Positions 8,920-17,196 are shown, counted from the first letter of the stretch. The stretch is 64,000 nt of DNA from Candidatus Pelagibacter communis (GCF_012932795.1 NZ_LANA01000001.1:262642-326641); one strand, 5' to 3'. Program-made: numbers and translations. The notes: a model not told the origin generated them from the letters alone.

Positions 8920-10294
8920 TAATTAAGTTTTCTTTTGGAAATGTAATTTGATTATTTTCACCCTTAACTCCTAAAAGGTTTTTTATAGTAATAGTATTAT
9001 CTTTAAATTCATTCTCTCCACATATAACTGCGACTGGGCACTGTTTTTTATTTGCATAAGTTAATTGTTTACCAAGATTTTTTTTACTATCTAAAAATAT
9101 TTCAGAGTTAATGTCTTTGTCTCTCAAAACTTTTAAAATTTCATAATAATTTATTAAATATTTTTCATCCATTACACAAATAATAACTGGTTTTTTTTCA
9201 TTAACTTCGATTTGATCAAGCTGCATCATTGCAAATAGTAATCGGTCAACTCCAATACTCACTCCAGTTCCAGGAATGTCAACTCCCTTAAATCTTGAAA
9301 TTAATTTATTATATTGTCCACCTGAACAAATACTTCCTATATCAACTTGCTTACCTTTGTTGTTTGTTGTCTTGAAATTTAAATTTGTTTCAACACAAAA
9401 CCCGTCATAATAAGCTAGCCCTCTAACAATTGTGAAGTTTGTCTTTATTTGATCTAAATAATCTCCGTAACTTACAATTTCCATCAAGTCTTCTAATTCT
9501 TCAATTCCTTCTTGAGATAAAGGATTTTTTAAATTTTCTTTTAATTCTCTTAAATCTTTTACTTTTAAAAAATTAATTATTTGTGAAGCTTGATCTTCAG
9601 TCAAGTCCGCACCCTTTGTAATTGCCCCACTTACATCTGCTCTTTCTTTTTTTAGTAAATCTTCAACTCCTTTTAAACCAAAGCCAGGCTTATCTAACTT
9701 ATCTATTGCTCTCATGACTTTTATTTTTTTGTCATCAGGTATTTTGAGTTCTTCAATTAAACCTTGAATAATTTTTCTATTGCTAATGTTGACTACAAAC
9801 TGATCTTTCTTTAATCCACATTCAATAAGTGTGCTTGTAATTAAATTACATAATTCTGCGTTTGCCTGTGCTGGATTAACATTACCTACAATATCACAAT
9901 CCGCTTGAGTGAACTCACGATACCTTGCATTACCTGCTTTTTCATTTCTAAATACATTTTGAATAGCATATCTTTTATATGGTAATGGTAATTCTTGATT
10001 ATTTTGTGCGACGAATCTGGCTAATGGACTTGATAAATCATATCGTAGAGTAATATTTTTTTCACCATCTTTAAATGAGAATACATCGGACATAAGATTA
10101 CTGTCATCATCTGCCAGAAATGATCCAATATTTTCGCTAATTTCAAATGATGGAGTTTCAAGTGGTTCAAAACCAAACTTTACAAAATTATTCTCAATAA
10201 TATTAATTAACTTTTTCTTGAGAATTAATTTCTTATTCCATTTATCTTCAAACCCTAGGGGTAACCCAGGAATTAATTTATTTTCTTTATTCAT
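8897..10294 (-). CDS. hisS: Histidyl-tRNA synthetase, alphaproteobacterial type
   Basis: Charges tRNA-His with histidine. The 465 residues hold class II motif 2 at 115-137 (FRNEKAGNARYREF...DCDIVG), the histidine-binding RGLAYYDG (291-298) and motif 3 GTGVSIGVDRLL (342-353), then an anticodon-binding domain. Motif 2 (RNEK...RYREF..D.D) resembles the divergent HisRS of a clade of alphaproteobacteria and eukaryotic HisRS more than the E. coli form. That type is known to go with tRNA-His lacking G-1, which is exactly what lies 5 bases upstream. The usual GLDYY or GLEYY here is GLAYY. The 23-base overlap with hisZ suggests coupled translation. Confidence 0.96.
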   Translation of the reverse strand: MNKENKLIPGLPLGFEDKWNKKLILKKKLINIIENNFVKFGFEPLETPSFEISENIGSFLADDDSNLMSDVFSFKDGEKNITLRYDLSSPLARFVAQNNQELPLPYKRYAIQNVFRNEKAGNARYREFTQADCDIVGNVNPAQANAELCNLITSTLIECGLKKDQFVVNISNRKIIQGLIEELKIPDDKKIKVMRAIDKLDKPGFGLKGVEDLLKKERADVSGAITKGADLTEDQASQIINFLKVKDLRELKENLKNPLSQEGIEELEDLMEIVSYGDYLDQIKTNFTIVRGLAYYDGFCVETNLNFKTTNNKGKQVDIGSICSGGQYNKLISRFKGVDIPGTGVSIGVDRLLFAMMQLDQIEVNEKKPVIICVMDEKYLINYYEILKVLRDKDINSEIFLDSKKNLGKQLTYANKKQCPVAVICGENEFKDNTITIKNLLGVKGENNQITFPKENLINEIKKFI

Positions 10295-10299
10295 TTTTT

Positions 10300-10374
10300 T
10301 GGTACCCGCGCTTGGAATCGAACCAAATCCTATAGTTCCACAAACTATCGTACTAACCGTTATACTACGCAGGC
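10300..10374 (-). tRNA. tRNA-His (GTG), lacks encoded G-1, A73, CCA encoded
   Basis: A cloverleaf can be drawn by eye: acceptor GCCTGCG/CGCGGGT with G1-U72 and U4-G69 wobble pairs, D arm with GTAT/GTAC, anticodon stem ATAGT/ACTAT with GTG in the loop, and T arm with loop TTCGATT. The discriminator (10303) is A and the encoded base at -1 (10375) is U, not the near-universal G-1:C73 pair of bacterial tRNA-His. CCA is encoded at 10300-10302. It sits 5 bases before the hisS start and is probably in one transcript with it. Confidence 0.96.
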
Positions 10375-10426
10375 ATTCCTTGTTTTTATATTATTTTTGT
10401 GTGGATTAAAATTATATTATAAATAA

Positions 10427-10442
10427 ATAGCCAACAGGCTAT
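10427..10442. repeat. Short hairpin between tRNA-Phe and tRNA-His
   Basis: ATAGCC, four bases, then GGCTAT: a perfect 6-base stem with tetraloop. On the minus strand it is followed by a T/A-rich run, so it could be a weak terminator or processing hairpin about 110 bases after tRNA-Phe and about 50 before tRNA-His. The T-run is interrupted by A, so termination is uncertain. Confidence 0.4.
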
Positions 10443-10553
10443 GGAAACAAACTCTATGAGTACTTTTTAAGGTCTGTCTATATGTGATATTTATAATCAT
10501 GAGAAGTCTTTTAAACAATTCTAAATATTATTCAATACATAAATATAAGGTCG

Positions 10554-10629
10554 TGGTGGCCCCAACTGGACTCGAACCAGTGACACACGGATTTTCAATC
10601 CGATGCTCTACCAACTGAGCTACAGGGCC
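10554..10629 (-). tRNA. tRNA-Phe (GAA), CCA encoded
   Basis: A 76-base cloverleaf drawn by eye: acceptor GGCCCTG with its G/U-rich partner, D arm GCTC/GAGC with the GTTGGTA loop, anticodon loop TTGAAAA with GAA, and T arm CTGG/CCAG with loop TTCGAGT. The discriminator is A (10557) and CCA is at 10554-10556. The top pair of the anticodon stem appears to be U27-U43, a mismatch. The gene begins only 5 bases after the infA stop and is probably cotranscribed with hisD-infA. Confidence 0.97.
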
Positions 10630-10634
10630 CCTTA

Positions 10635-10850
10635 TTAACCTCTAAAAGTGATACGACCTTTGGTTAAATCGTAAGGTGTCATTTCTACTTGAACCTTATC
10701 ACCTTGAAGTACTCTAATTCTATTCTTGCGTAATTTGCCTGCAGCATGAGCTGTAACAATATGGCCGTTTTCTAATTTAACTCTGAACATTGCGTTTGGA
10801 AGTAAATCCTCAACAATTCCTGAGAACGACAGCATTTCCTGTTTTGACAA
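10635..10850 (-). CDS. infA: Translation initiation factor IF-1
   Basis: Binds the 30S A site with IF-2 and IF-3 during initiation. The 71 residues form the single S1/OB domain with the family-typical [21 protein letters not shown] start, [22 protein letters not shown] middle and KGRITFRG end. The length is essentially that of E. coli IF-1 (72). It lies 2 bases after hisD and 5 bases before tRNA-Phe on the same strand. Confidence 0.98.
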   Translation of the reverse strand: MSKQEMLSFSGIVEDLLPNAMFRVKLENGHIVTAHAAGKLRKNRIRVLQGDKVQVEMTPYDLTKGRITFRG

Positions 10851-10852
10851 AT

Positions 10853-12139
10853 TTATTTTCTCCTAATTCTTTTTTCTACCGACTTAGCGTGTCCCGCTAA
10901 ACCCTCGTAGTTTGCAAGTGTTATAACTGATGGACCAAGGGTTTCAATCCCTTTTTTTGATAGGTTTATATATGAAATTCTTTTATAAAATTCATTAACA
11001 CTAACTCCACTTGAATATCTTGCTGAGGAATTGGTTGGTAATACATGGTTAGAGCCAACATTGTAATCTGTCATTGCCATTACAGCATATTTTCCTAAAC
11101 AGATAGATCCTGCATTTTTGATCTTACCCACTACTTTTTTACAATTCTTAGTATTAAATTCTAAGTGTTCAGGGGCAATTTTATTTACTGTGTTAATAAT
11201 TTTTTGGTCCGATTGCATATGAATTAAAATTCCATTATTGAATAAACTATTTTTTGCAATTGTGGCTCTAGGTAGTTCTTTTAGTTGGTGAATAATTTGA
11301 TCATTAACTTTTTTAATAATTGATTTATCTTTTGAAATTAAAATACATTGGGCAAGATTATCGTGTTCTGCTTGACCTATTAGATCGCTTGCTATCCATT
11401 CAGGGTTTGAAAATTTGTCACAAACAATTGTTACTTCAGAAGGGCCTGCAATCATTCCTTCAATTCCAACATCTCCAAATACTTCTTTTTTTGCTGCAGC
11501 TACATACGAATTTCCAGGGCCAACAATTTTATCAACTTTTTTAATTTTCTTAGTTCCATATGCAACAGCTGCAATAGCAGATGGTCCTCCAATTGAATAA
11601 ATCTCTTTAATCTTACATTTTTTAGCAGCATATAATACAGCAGGATTTTGTTTACCTTTTTGACCTGGATTAACCATAACTAGTCTTTTCACTCCAGCAA
11701 CAATTGCAGGTACTGCATTCATTAAAACGCTAGAAGGGTATGAGGCTGTTGAACCAGGCACATAAATTGCAACCGATTCAATAGGTACGTATTTATACTC
11801 TAATTTGTTTTTTAATTTATCCGTATAAGAAATGTTTTTAAATTTTTGTAATGAATGGAATTTATAAATTCTATCATAAGCAAGATCAATTGCTTTTTTA
11901 ACCTTTGGATCTAAAGACTGAATAGTTCTATTTATTTGTTTTATGCTTGGGGCAATAACACTATTTTTATTAAATCTCTTTTCATACTTTAAAATGGCTT
12001 TATCTCCATTTTTCTTAACATCTTTAATAATTTTAATAACTGAAACTGAACTAAGTTGGACTTTATCTTTTCGTTTAGACAGTAATATATCTAAAGTTTT
12101 GTCAAAGTTTTTATTTTTACTATCTAATATCTTAATCAT
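10853..12139 (-). CDS. hisD: Histidinol dehydrogenase
   Basis: Last two steps of histidine synthesis, oxidising L-histidinol to L-histidine with two NAD and a catalytic zinc. The 428 residues are normal length. Seen: [12 protein letters not shown] (207-218), [11 protein letters not shown] (231-241), the zinc/substrate motif QAEHD (256-260) and HVLPT near the C-terminus. It follows the DUF2948 gene with a 1-base stop/start overlap and precedes infA by 2 bases. The murA-DUF2948-hisD order is common in alphaproteobacteria. Confidence 0.98.
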   Translation of the reverse strand: MIKILDSKNKNFDKTLDILLSKRKDKVQLSSVSVIKIIKDVKKNGDKAILKYEKRFNKNSVIAPSIKQINRTIQSLDPKVKKAIDLAYDRIYKFHSLQKFKNISYTDKLKNKLEYKYVPIESVAIYVPGSTASYPSSVLMNAVPAIVAGVKRLVMVNPGQKGKQNPAVLYAAKKCKIKEIYSIGGPSAIAAVAYGTKKIKKVDKIVGPGNSYVAAAKKEVFGDVGIEGMIAGPSEVTIVCDKFSNPEWIASDLIGQAEHDNLAQCILISKDKSIIKKVNDQIIHQLKELPRATIAKNSLFNNGILIHMQSDQKIINTVNKIAPEHLEFNTKNCKKVVGKIKNAGSICLGKYAVMAMTDYNVGSNHVLPTNSSARYSSGVSVNEFYKRISYINLSKKGIETLGPSVITLANYEGLAGHAKSVEKRIRRK

Positions 12140-12534
12140 TAATCAGCTTTATTTTGGTCATCTAAGGTTACTTCAATTATTTCTGTTGATAATGTAATAT
12201 ATGCGTTGTTTGTAAACATTAAGTTTATCTCATAATTGTCAATATTTTTTAAATAATCCATCCCAATTAACTCTAATTTTTCTTCTGGATCATTTTGTTT
12301 AATATTTTTAGATTTAACTCTATCCACAAATTCGAATTTACAAATACTAGTAACTTTTTTATATTTCTCATCCGTTTCTACTTTAGATCTATTTAATGAT
12401 AATAAAAAAACCTTATTTTTCTGAAGATATTTAATTTGATCAACTTTAACTTCAGCTCCAGAACAGCAAGCTGAGATTACTTGTAATCCCTCATTGTCTG
12501 TAGCTATAATCTTTGATAAATATTTTTTATGCAT
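12139..12534 (-). CDS. DUF2948 family protein
   Basis: Protein of 131 residues matching the DUF2948 pattern: a short N-terminal DNEGLQVISACCSGAEV segment, then a region rich in basic and hydrophobic residues with a FLLSLNRSK motif, ending in an LSTEIIEVTLDD-like tail. The family is largely restricted to alphaproteobacteria and its biochemical role is unknown. The place exactly between murA and hisD, touching both by one base, is the classic location, so the assignment rests on both sequence and synteny. No signal peptide or membrane helix. Confidence 0.82.
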   Translation of the reverse strand: MHKKYLSKIIATDNEGLQVISACCSGAEVKVDQIKYLQKNKVFLLSLNRSKVETDEKYKKVTSICKFEFVDRVKSKNIKQNDPEEKLELIGMDYLKNIDNYEINLMFTNNAYITLSTEIIEVTLDDQNKAD

Positions 12535-13793
12535 TAGTTAATTCTCTTAATTTTAGCCCCTACTTTTCTTAATTTCTTTTCTAAATCTTCATAGCCTCTA
12601 TCAAGGTGATAAATTCTACTAATTGTCGTTTTTCCTTTAGCACATAGAGCTGCCAAAACTAATGAGGCAGAAGCTCTTAAGTCAGTTGCCATAACCTGGG
12701 CTCCTTTGAATATTGTATTTCCCTCAATTATTGCCTTATTACCTTTAATTTCAATTTTTGCATTCATTCTTTTTAGCTCTGGAACACTTTGAAAACGATT
12801 TTCAAAAATATCTTCTTTAATCGTGGATCTCTTGTTTGCCTTACACAATAATACCATCAATTGAGCTTGAATATCTGTTGCCACTCCAGGGAATGGTGAT
12901 GTTTTAATGTTTATATTTTTAATTTTTTTATTACCCTTAATAGTGATCTCATTTTTTTTTTTATTAATTTTTGCACCAACTTTTTTTAAAAGATCAATTT
13001 CTGTTTTAAGAATGCTAGACTCTATACCTGTTATTTTTAAATTTCCTTGGTTAATTGCACCTGCTATAAGCATGGTGCCAGCTTCGATTCTATCAAACAT
13101 TATTTTATAGTTTGACTGTTTAAAAGTTTTTACACCTAAAATTTTAACCTGTCTTCTTCCGGTCCAAACAATCTTTGCACCAATACTACAAAGAAAATTT
13201 GATAAATCTTTAATTTCTGGTTCTATCGCACAATTAGACAGAACAGTTTGACCTTTTGCTAAACAAGCAGCAATCATTAAATTTTCAGTAGCACCAACAG
13301 AAATTTTTGGAAATTTAATTTTTGCTCCTACCAATCCATTTTTAGCATTTGCATTTATGTATCCATCAATTATTTTATATTTTACACCCATTTTTTTTAA
13401 TGCTTCTAAATGAATATCAATAGGTCTAAATCCAATATTGCATCCGCCAGGGTTTGATACTATAGCTTTTCCAAATCGTGCTAGTAATGGACCTAACACG
13501 ATAATTCCTGCCCTCATTGTTGACATTAAATTATAACTAGCTTTTGTCTTTATTTTTTTATCATTTACAATTACTAAAGAGTTTTTATTTTTTGATACTT
13601 TCACTTTTGAGCCCATCGACTCTAAAAGTTTAATCATTGTCTCAACATCTTTAACTCTTGGAAGGTTTGCTAAAGATATTTTTTTATTTGATAGTAATGT
13701 TGCAGCTAGAATAGGAAGAGATGCATTTTTAGAACCTGAAATTCTAATGTGTCCCTTGAGCTTTGGTGCTCCAAAGACTTCCAATTTTTTCAT
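12534..13793 (-). CDS. murA: UDP-N-acetylglucosamine 1-carboxyvinyltransferase
   Basis: First committed step of peptidoglycan synthesis, moving enolpyruvate from PEP to UDP-GlcNAc; target of fosfomycin. The 419 residues show K22-N23 of the ISGSKNA motif, the catalytic loop NPGGCNIG with C118 in place of E. coli Cys115, and ATDLRASASLVLAAL near the end. The presence of Cys at 118 predicts fosfomycin binding at the target. It lies 2 bases after dcd on the same strand. Confidence 0.98.
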   Translation of the reverse strand: MKKLEVFGAPKLKGHIRISGSKNASLPILAATLLSNKKISLANLPRVKDVETMIKLLESMGSKVKVSKNKNSLVIVNDKKIKTKASYNLMSTMRAGIIVLGPLLARFGKAIVSNPGGCNIGFRPIDIHLEALKKMGVKYKIIDGYINANAKNGLVGAKIKFPKISVGATENLMIAACLAKGQTVLSNCAIEPEIKDLSNFLCSIGAKIVWTGRRQVKILGVKTFKQSNYKIMFDRIEAGTMLIAGAINQGNLKITGIESSILKTEIDLLKKVGAKINKKKNEITIKGNKKIKNINIKTSPFPGVATDIQAQLMVLLCKANKRSTIKEDIFENRFQSVPELKRMNAKIEIKGNKAIIEGNTIFKGAQVMATDLRASASLVLAALCAKGKTTISRIYHLDRGYEDLEKKLRKVGAKIKRIN

Positions 13794-13795
13794 GA

Positions 13796-14353
13796 TTATA
13801 CTTTTGGTAAAGTTACTCCTGTTTGACCCATATATTTACCTTTACGGTCAGCATATGAAGTTTCTGGAGCTTGATCACCTTTTAAAAATAAGAATTGAGC
13901 AACTCCCTCATTTGCATAAATTTTTGCTGGAAGGGGTGTTGTGTTTGAAAATTCAAGAGTAACAGTTCCAAAAAATTCAGATTCAATCGGTGTTACATTA
14001 ACTATAATTCCAGTCCTTGCATATGTGCTTTTGCCAACAACAATACACATGATATCTCTTGGGATTTTAAAAACCTCTACTGTAGTTCCTAATGCAAAAG
14101 AATTTGGGGGGATAATAATATATTCAGAACTTTTCTTAGTAACAAAATTATCTGAAGTAAATTTTTTTGGATCAACAATAGAAGAGTTAACATTATGAAA
14201 AATTTTAAATTCATCTGCTACTCTTGCATCATAACCAAATGAACTTAGTCCATAAGAGATTTTACCATTTCTTACCTGCTTATCTACAAAAGGAGAAATC
14301 ATAAGCTCTTCTATTGCAAGTTTTCTTATAGATTTATCGGAAAGTACTGACAT
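13796..14353 (-). CDS. dcd: dCTP deaminase
   Basis: Converts dCTP to dUTP, feeding dTTP synthesis. The 185 residues match the trimeric dCTP deaminase/dUTPase fold: [15 protein letters not shown] near the N-terminus, [18 protein letters not shown] at the subunit interface with the catalytic Glu, and a VAQFLFLKG segment. The C-terminal [14 protein letters not shown] follows the family. Its start codon shares one base with the stop of a 33-residue lysine-rich ORF, so its translation is likely coupled to that microprotein. Confidence 0.97.
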   Translation of the reverse strand: MSVLSDKSIRKLAIEELMISPFVDKQVRNGKISYGLSSFGYDARVADEFKIFHNVNSSIVDPKKFTSDNFVTKKSSEYIIIPPNSFALGTTVEVFKIPRDIMCIVVGKSTYARTGIIVNVTPIESEFFGTVTLEFSNTTPLPAKIYANEGVAQFLFLKGDQAPETSYADRKGKYMGQTGVTLPKV

Positions 14354-14454
14354 TATTTAGTTTTCTTCTTGTTTTTTTTTTGAAAAATTTTTCTTTTTTT
14401 AAGATTTTTTTTAAGAGCCAAACTCAATCTTTCATTTTTTTCTTTATCACTCAT
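14353..14454 (-). CDS. Lysine-rich 33-residue microprotein upstream of dcd
   Basis: ORF of 33 residues beginning [20 protein letters not shown], with about half of the residues basic and the last ten nearly all Lys/Asn. Stop and start overlaps of one base on each side (TAATG with the 65-residue ORF before it and with dcd after it) argue that it is translated. The N-terminal half could form an amphipathic helix. I do not recognise a named family. Nucleic-acid or ribosome binding is an inference from charge only. Confidence 0.65.
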   Translation of the reverse strand: MSDKEKNERLSLALKKNLKKRKIFQKKNKKKTK

Positions 14455-14651
14455 TATTTATCTGGATTTGTTAAAAAATCTAAAGTGATAGGTTTTGATG
14501 CATCTAAAGTTTTTTTTGGTTCCTCTTGTATTTTTGGTCCTTCTTTGGCTTCACGTTTAGCTTTTTTTTCTGCAAGCTTCTTTTCTCTTTTAGCTTGCTT
14601 CTCCATTAGCTTATTACCTTTTGTAGATTTATAATCGTAATGAATTCCCAT
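14454..14651 (-). CDS. Charged 65-residue protein, function unknown
   Basis: ORF of 65 residues, not recognised. It begins MGIHYDYKSTKGNK, has a central run of alternating Lys, Arg, Glu and Ala (about 17-38) that should be a long charged helix, and ends with a hydrophobic SKPITLDFLTNPDK tail. No membrane helix or signal. It starts the dcd-murA-DUF2948-hisD series and overlaps the following 33-residue ORF by one base. The upstream minus strand has a TATAAT hexamer (14679-14684) about 30 bases before the ATG that could be its -10 element. Confidence 0.65.
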   Translation of the reverse strand: MGIHYDYKSTKGNKLMEKQAKREKKLAEKKAKREAKEGPKIQEEPKKTLDASKPITLDFLTNPDK

Positions 14652-14753
14652 AATTTTTATTTAAATACATATTAAATCATTATAATTGAAAAAATAAGGC
14701 AATATTTTGAAAAAATGATTTATTGTATAAATACTTTAGAATTTGACCAAAAT

Positions 14754-14824
14754 GCCGCTATAGTTAAATGGTATAGATAGTTCATAGTATAGATAAATTT
14801 TAAGTTCAATTCTTAATATAGACA
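14754..14824 (+). pseudogene. Degenerate tRNA-like sequence (tRNA-Gly-like remnant)
   Basis: About 71 bases with tRNA layout. The 5' part resembles a tRNA-Gly start (GCCGCTATAGTTAAATGGTA) and there is a perfect 5-base T stem TTAAG/CTTAA around the canonical loop TTCAATT. The acceptor strands pair at only about 4 of 7 positions, the D stem is broken, and no 5-base anticodon stem can be drawn, so no anticodon can be assigned. No CCA follows. Best read as a decayed tRNA gene; an unusual functional small RNA is the alternative. Confidence 0.55.
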
Positions 14825-14835
14825 TTATTTTTTGT

Positions 14836-15546
14836 TTATTTTCTGCTTTGCAAAGAAAGAATTATAAGATTTTTTAATGTTCGTATAATTTCAAATTTAG
14901 GTATTTTGGAATACCCCTTTAATCTATCCTTAAAAATAATAGGAATTTCCTTAATTTCAAAATTCATTCTACTTATTTCAGCAATTGTCCCCATAAAAAA
15001 ACTATATCCCTTAGTTTTAATTTTATTAAGGTGGAAGTTTTTTAATTTTTTTATATTAAAACCTCTGTATGACGTTGTATATTCATTACAATCTATTCCT
15101 AACAAAAATTTCATTAGTAAATTTCCATACTTACTCATAATGAGCCTTCTACCTCTCATCAAACATTGACCATTTTCAATATATCTAGACCCTATAACAA
15201 ATGGATAATTTTCTAAATTACTTAGAATATTTTTTATTTCAATTGGGTCATGTGAATTGTCAGCATCCATTGTGATCAAATAATCATAGTTATTTTTTAA
15301 GGCAAATTCATAAGCATGTTTGTGTGCAGTATCCAAACCAAGTTTACCTTCTCTTGTTATTAAATTAATATTTTTATTTAAGGAAAAAAAATTTTGAATA
15401 ATTTGAGAGGTATTATCAGGTGAATTATCATCAATAACTAAAATATGAGAGTTGGGCGTATTAAGTATTATTGAATTTATCAAATGCTCAATATTTTCGG
15501 CCTCATTATAAGTTGCTGTAAAAATTAATACTTTTTTATTATTCAT
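14836..15546 (-). CDS. GT2 polyprenyl-phosphate mannosyltransferase (DPM1-like)
   Basis: Predicted to move a hexose (mannose in the best-known members) from a nucleotide sugar to polyprenyl phosphate on the cytoplasmic face. The 236 residues are one GT-A domain: ATYNEAENI (about 10-18), LVIDDNSPDNT, the metal-binding ITMDADNSHDP, then the YTTSYRGF segment and KTKGYSFFMG. There is no C-terminal membrane domain, like the catalytic DPM1 subunit. Its product could serve the GT-C enzyme at 4-5.4 kb (inference). It stands alone on the minus strand between the tRNA-like remnant and the TVP38 gene. Confidence 0.85.
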   Translation of the reverse strand: MNNKKVLIFTATYNEAENIEHLINSIILNTPNSHILVIDDNSPDNTSQIIQNFFSLNKNINLITREGKLGLDTAHKHAYEFALKNNYDYLITMDADNSHDPIEIKNILSNLENYPFVIGSRYIENGQCLMRGRRLIMSKYGNLLMKFLLGIDCNEYTTSYRGFNIKKLKNFHLNKIKTKGYSFFMGTIAEISRMNFEIKEIPIIFKDRLKGYSKIPKFEIIRTLKNLIILSLQSRK

Positions 15547-15637
15547 TGCAACCTAGATATACACATCAATTAATAACTTGCAATAATAGTTACTTCAAAT
15601 TAATGAATTTATTAACTATTTTAAGAAATATTATTAA

Positions 15638-16366
15638 TCAATTAATTTTATTTCTATAAAAGAATTTTCTTAAAAAAATTGAAATTACTACTAATAAAAA
15701 AAATGCAATAGTTGGCTTATAAATTTCTGGTGAAAATATTAAATCTTTAAAGTTTGGGGTTTCAAGGTTTTGCTGAATAACATTTTCTAAACCATCTCCT
15801 ATTGATGTAATTAAAAAAATCTGAGGCATTATTCCTAATAATGTTGCCCAAAAAAAATACAATATTTTTACATTAAAAATACAAGGTAATATATTTGAAA
15901 AAGCAAATGGAATGCCTCCGATGAAACGATACACTAAGAGATATAAAAATTCTGATTTTTTAAATTTTATTTCTAAATTTTTAAATTTAGGTAAAAATTT
16001 TTCACTTACCAAATCTTTAAAAAAATAGTTAGCCATAATATATAAAATTGTGGCCCCAAAACTCATGCCTAAAATTACAATAAGAAGACCCAACCATTTA
16101 CCAAAAATAAAACCACCTAGCAAAGCAACAGGAGAACCAAAACCACCCATTAATACCCAAAAAATAGTAGAAATTAAAAATGCTACTGAAAGAGAAAATA
16201 AATCATTTTTTTTTAGACTTAAAAAATAATCTCTATTATTTTTAATAAATTCATAACTTGTCAATTCTTCAAGTGTAAATTTTGATAAAAAAAAGTACAA
16301 AAAGGATGCAACAACTATTAGATAAAACAAACCTAAAGTTATTTTAACTTTTTTAGTTTTATTCAT
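15638..16366 (-). CDS. TVP38/TMEM64 (VTT domain) membrane protein
   Basis: Inner-membrane protein of 242 residues with about six hydrophobic segments and the VTT/SNARE-associated signature: GGFGSPVALLGGFIFGKW (74-91) followed by a GATILYIMANYFF helix, and FRFIGGIPFAFSN-like (RFIGGIPFAFSN) text in the middle. Related DedA/VTT proteins act in lipid movement and membrane homeostasis; the specific substrate here is unknown. It is divergent from rpmH across 92 bases. The start at 16366 puts a basic stretch before the first helix. Confidence 0.85.
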   Translation of the reverse strand: MNKTKKVKITLGLFYLIVVASFLYFFLSKFTLEELTSYEFIKNNRDYFLSLKKNDLFSLSVAFLISTIFWVLMGGFGSPVALLGGFIFGKWLGLLIVILGMSFGATILYIMANYFFKDLVSEKFLPKFKNLEIKFKKSEFLYLLVYRFIGGIPFAFSNILPCIFNVKILYFFWATLLGIMPQIFLITSIGDGLENVIQQNLETPNFKDLIFSPEIYKPTIAFFLLVVISIFLRKFFYRNKIN

Positions 16367-16372
16367 AATTTA

Positions 16373-16417
16373 TTGACAATATTATAAAATCTTCTATTTG
16401 CTATTTATACATATAAT
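16373..16417 (+). promoter_or_regulatory. Candidate promoter region for rpmH-rnpA operon
   Basis: A consensus TTGACA lies at 16373-16378 and a TATAAT at 16412-16417, both in the 92-base divergent spacer before rpmH. Their spacing (33 bases) is too wide to be one sigma-70 promoter. A weaker TATTTG (16395-16400) sits 16 bases after TTGACA. The exact pairing is not settled from sequence alone. Confidence 0.35.
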
Positions 16418-16458
16418 TACTATAAAGAGCCAAATTTAATAATAATTTAACTAAGCAT

Positions 16459-16599
16459 ATGAAAAGAACTTATCAGCCATCTAACATTAAAAGAGCTAGA
16501 AAGCATGGCTTTAGGTCTAAGATGAAGACTAAAGGCGGTATCAAGCTGCTAGCAAGAAGACGAGCTAAAGGAAGAAAATCTTTAACAGTATCTGTCTAA
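16459..16599 (+). CDS. rpmH: 50S ribosomal protein L34
   Basis: Forty-six residues, the full family length, beginning [18 protein letters not shown] and ending [10 protein letters not shown]. The highly basic pattern [21 protein letters not shown] is diagnostic for L34. It is followed by rnpA after 4 bases, the near-universal rpmH-rnpA pairing. Start ATG at 16459-16461, stop TAA at 16597-16599. Confidence 0.99.
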   Translation: MKRTYQPSNIKRARKHGFRSKMKTKGGIKLLARRRAKGRKSLTVSV

Positions 16600-16603
16600 T
16601 TAA

Positions 16604-16948
16604 ATGAGAAGCAAAATTGTTGCTCTTTCTAAAAACGAGGATTTCAAAAACTTACTTAAAAAAAAGAAAATCTCGAACAATTATATTACTCTTTTTTTTG
16701 GCACTCTTAAGAACAAAAATAATAAAAAGTTAAATATTAGTTTTATAACCAAAAAAAAACTGATTCGTAGTGCTGTAAAAAGAAATAAAGTTAAAAGAAG
16801 ATTGAGAAATATCATGAACGAAGCTGTAAAAAAAATACCAATAAATTTTAACTATTCTTACCTTGTGATCGCGAAAATAACTATGCTAAACAATCAATAT
16901 GCGATAATAAAGGATACTTTATTTCAAGATATAGAAAAAATTAAGTAA
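16604..16948 (+). CDS. rnpA: Ribonuclease P protein component
   Basis: Protein subunit of RNase P, which removes the 5' leader of tRNA precursors together with the rnpB RNA. The 114 residues contain the signature basic helix RSAVKRNKVKRRLRN (about 57-71). The first third is very lysine-rich (KNLLKKKKISNNY). It follows rpmH by 4 bases and shares its stop/start base with yidD. Since this genome encodes a tRNA-His without G-1, its RNase P cleavage site at that tRNA is of interest. Confidence 0.96.
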   Translation: MRSKIVALSKNEDFKNLLKKKKISNNYITLFFGTLKNKNNKKLNISFITKKKLIRSAVKRNKVKRRLRNIMNEAVKKIPINFNYSYLVIAKITMLNNQYAIIKDTLFQDIEKIK

Positions 16949-17196
16949 TGAAAATTATATCAAACATTTTAATTAACCTGATTAAACTCTATAGAATGAT
17001 TATAAGCCCTTACTTGACTCCCTCATGTAGATATCTTCCAACTTGTTCAGAATATGCAATTGAATGTTTAAGAACATATGGACTTATAAAAGGAATCTTA
17101 AAAAGCACTAAGAGGATTTTTTCATGTCACCCTATTAAAATTTTGGGTGGTGGTGAAGGATTTGATCCAGTAAAAAAAGTATCGGTTAAAAAGTAA
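16948..17196 (+). CDS. yidD: Membrane protein insertion efficiency factor YidD
   Basis: Small membrane-associated protein thought to help YidC-dependent insertion. The 82 residues carry the family signature: an amphipathic N-terminal helix (LIKLYRMIISPYL), then TPSCRYLPTCSEYAIECLRTYG with the conserved cysteines, and the FSCHPIKILGGGEGFDPV end. It overlaps both rnpA and yidC by a single base, so the three are coupled. Confidence 0.97.
   Translation: MKIISNILINLIKLYRMIISPYLTPSCRYLPTCSEYAIECLRTYGLIKGILKSTKRIFSCHPIKILGGGEGFDPVKKVSVKK

Noticed and set aside
15585-15620. 8-base AT-only inverted repeat before the TVP38 gene's downstream neighbour
   Set aside because: Long 20-base spacer and AT-rich arms; expected by chance in this DNA.
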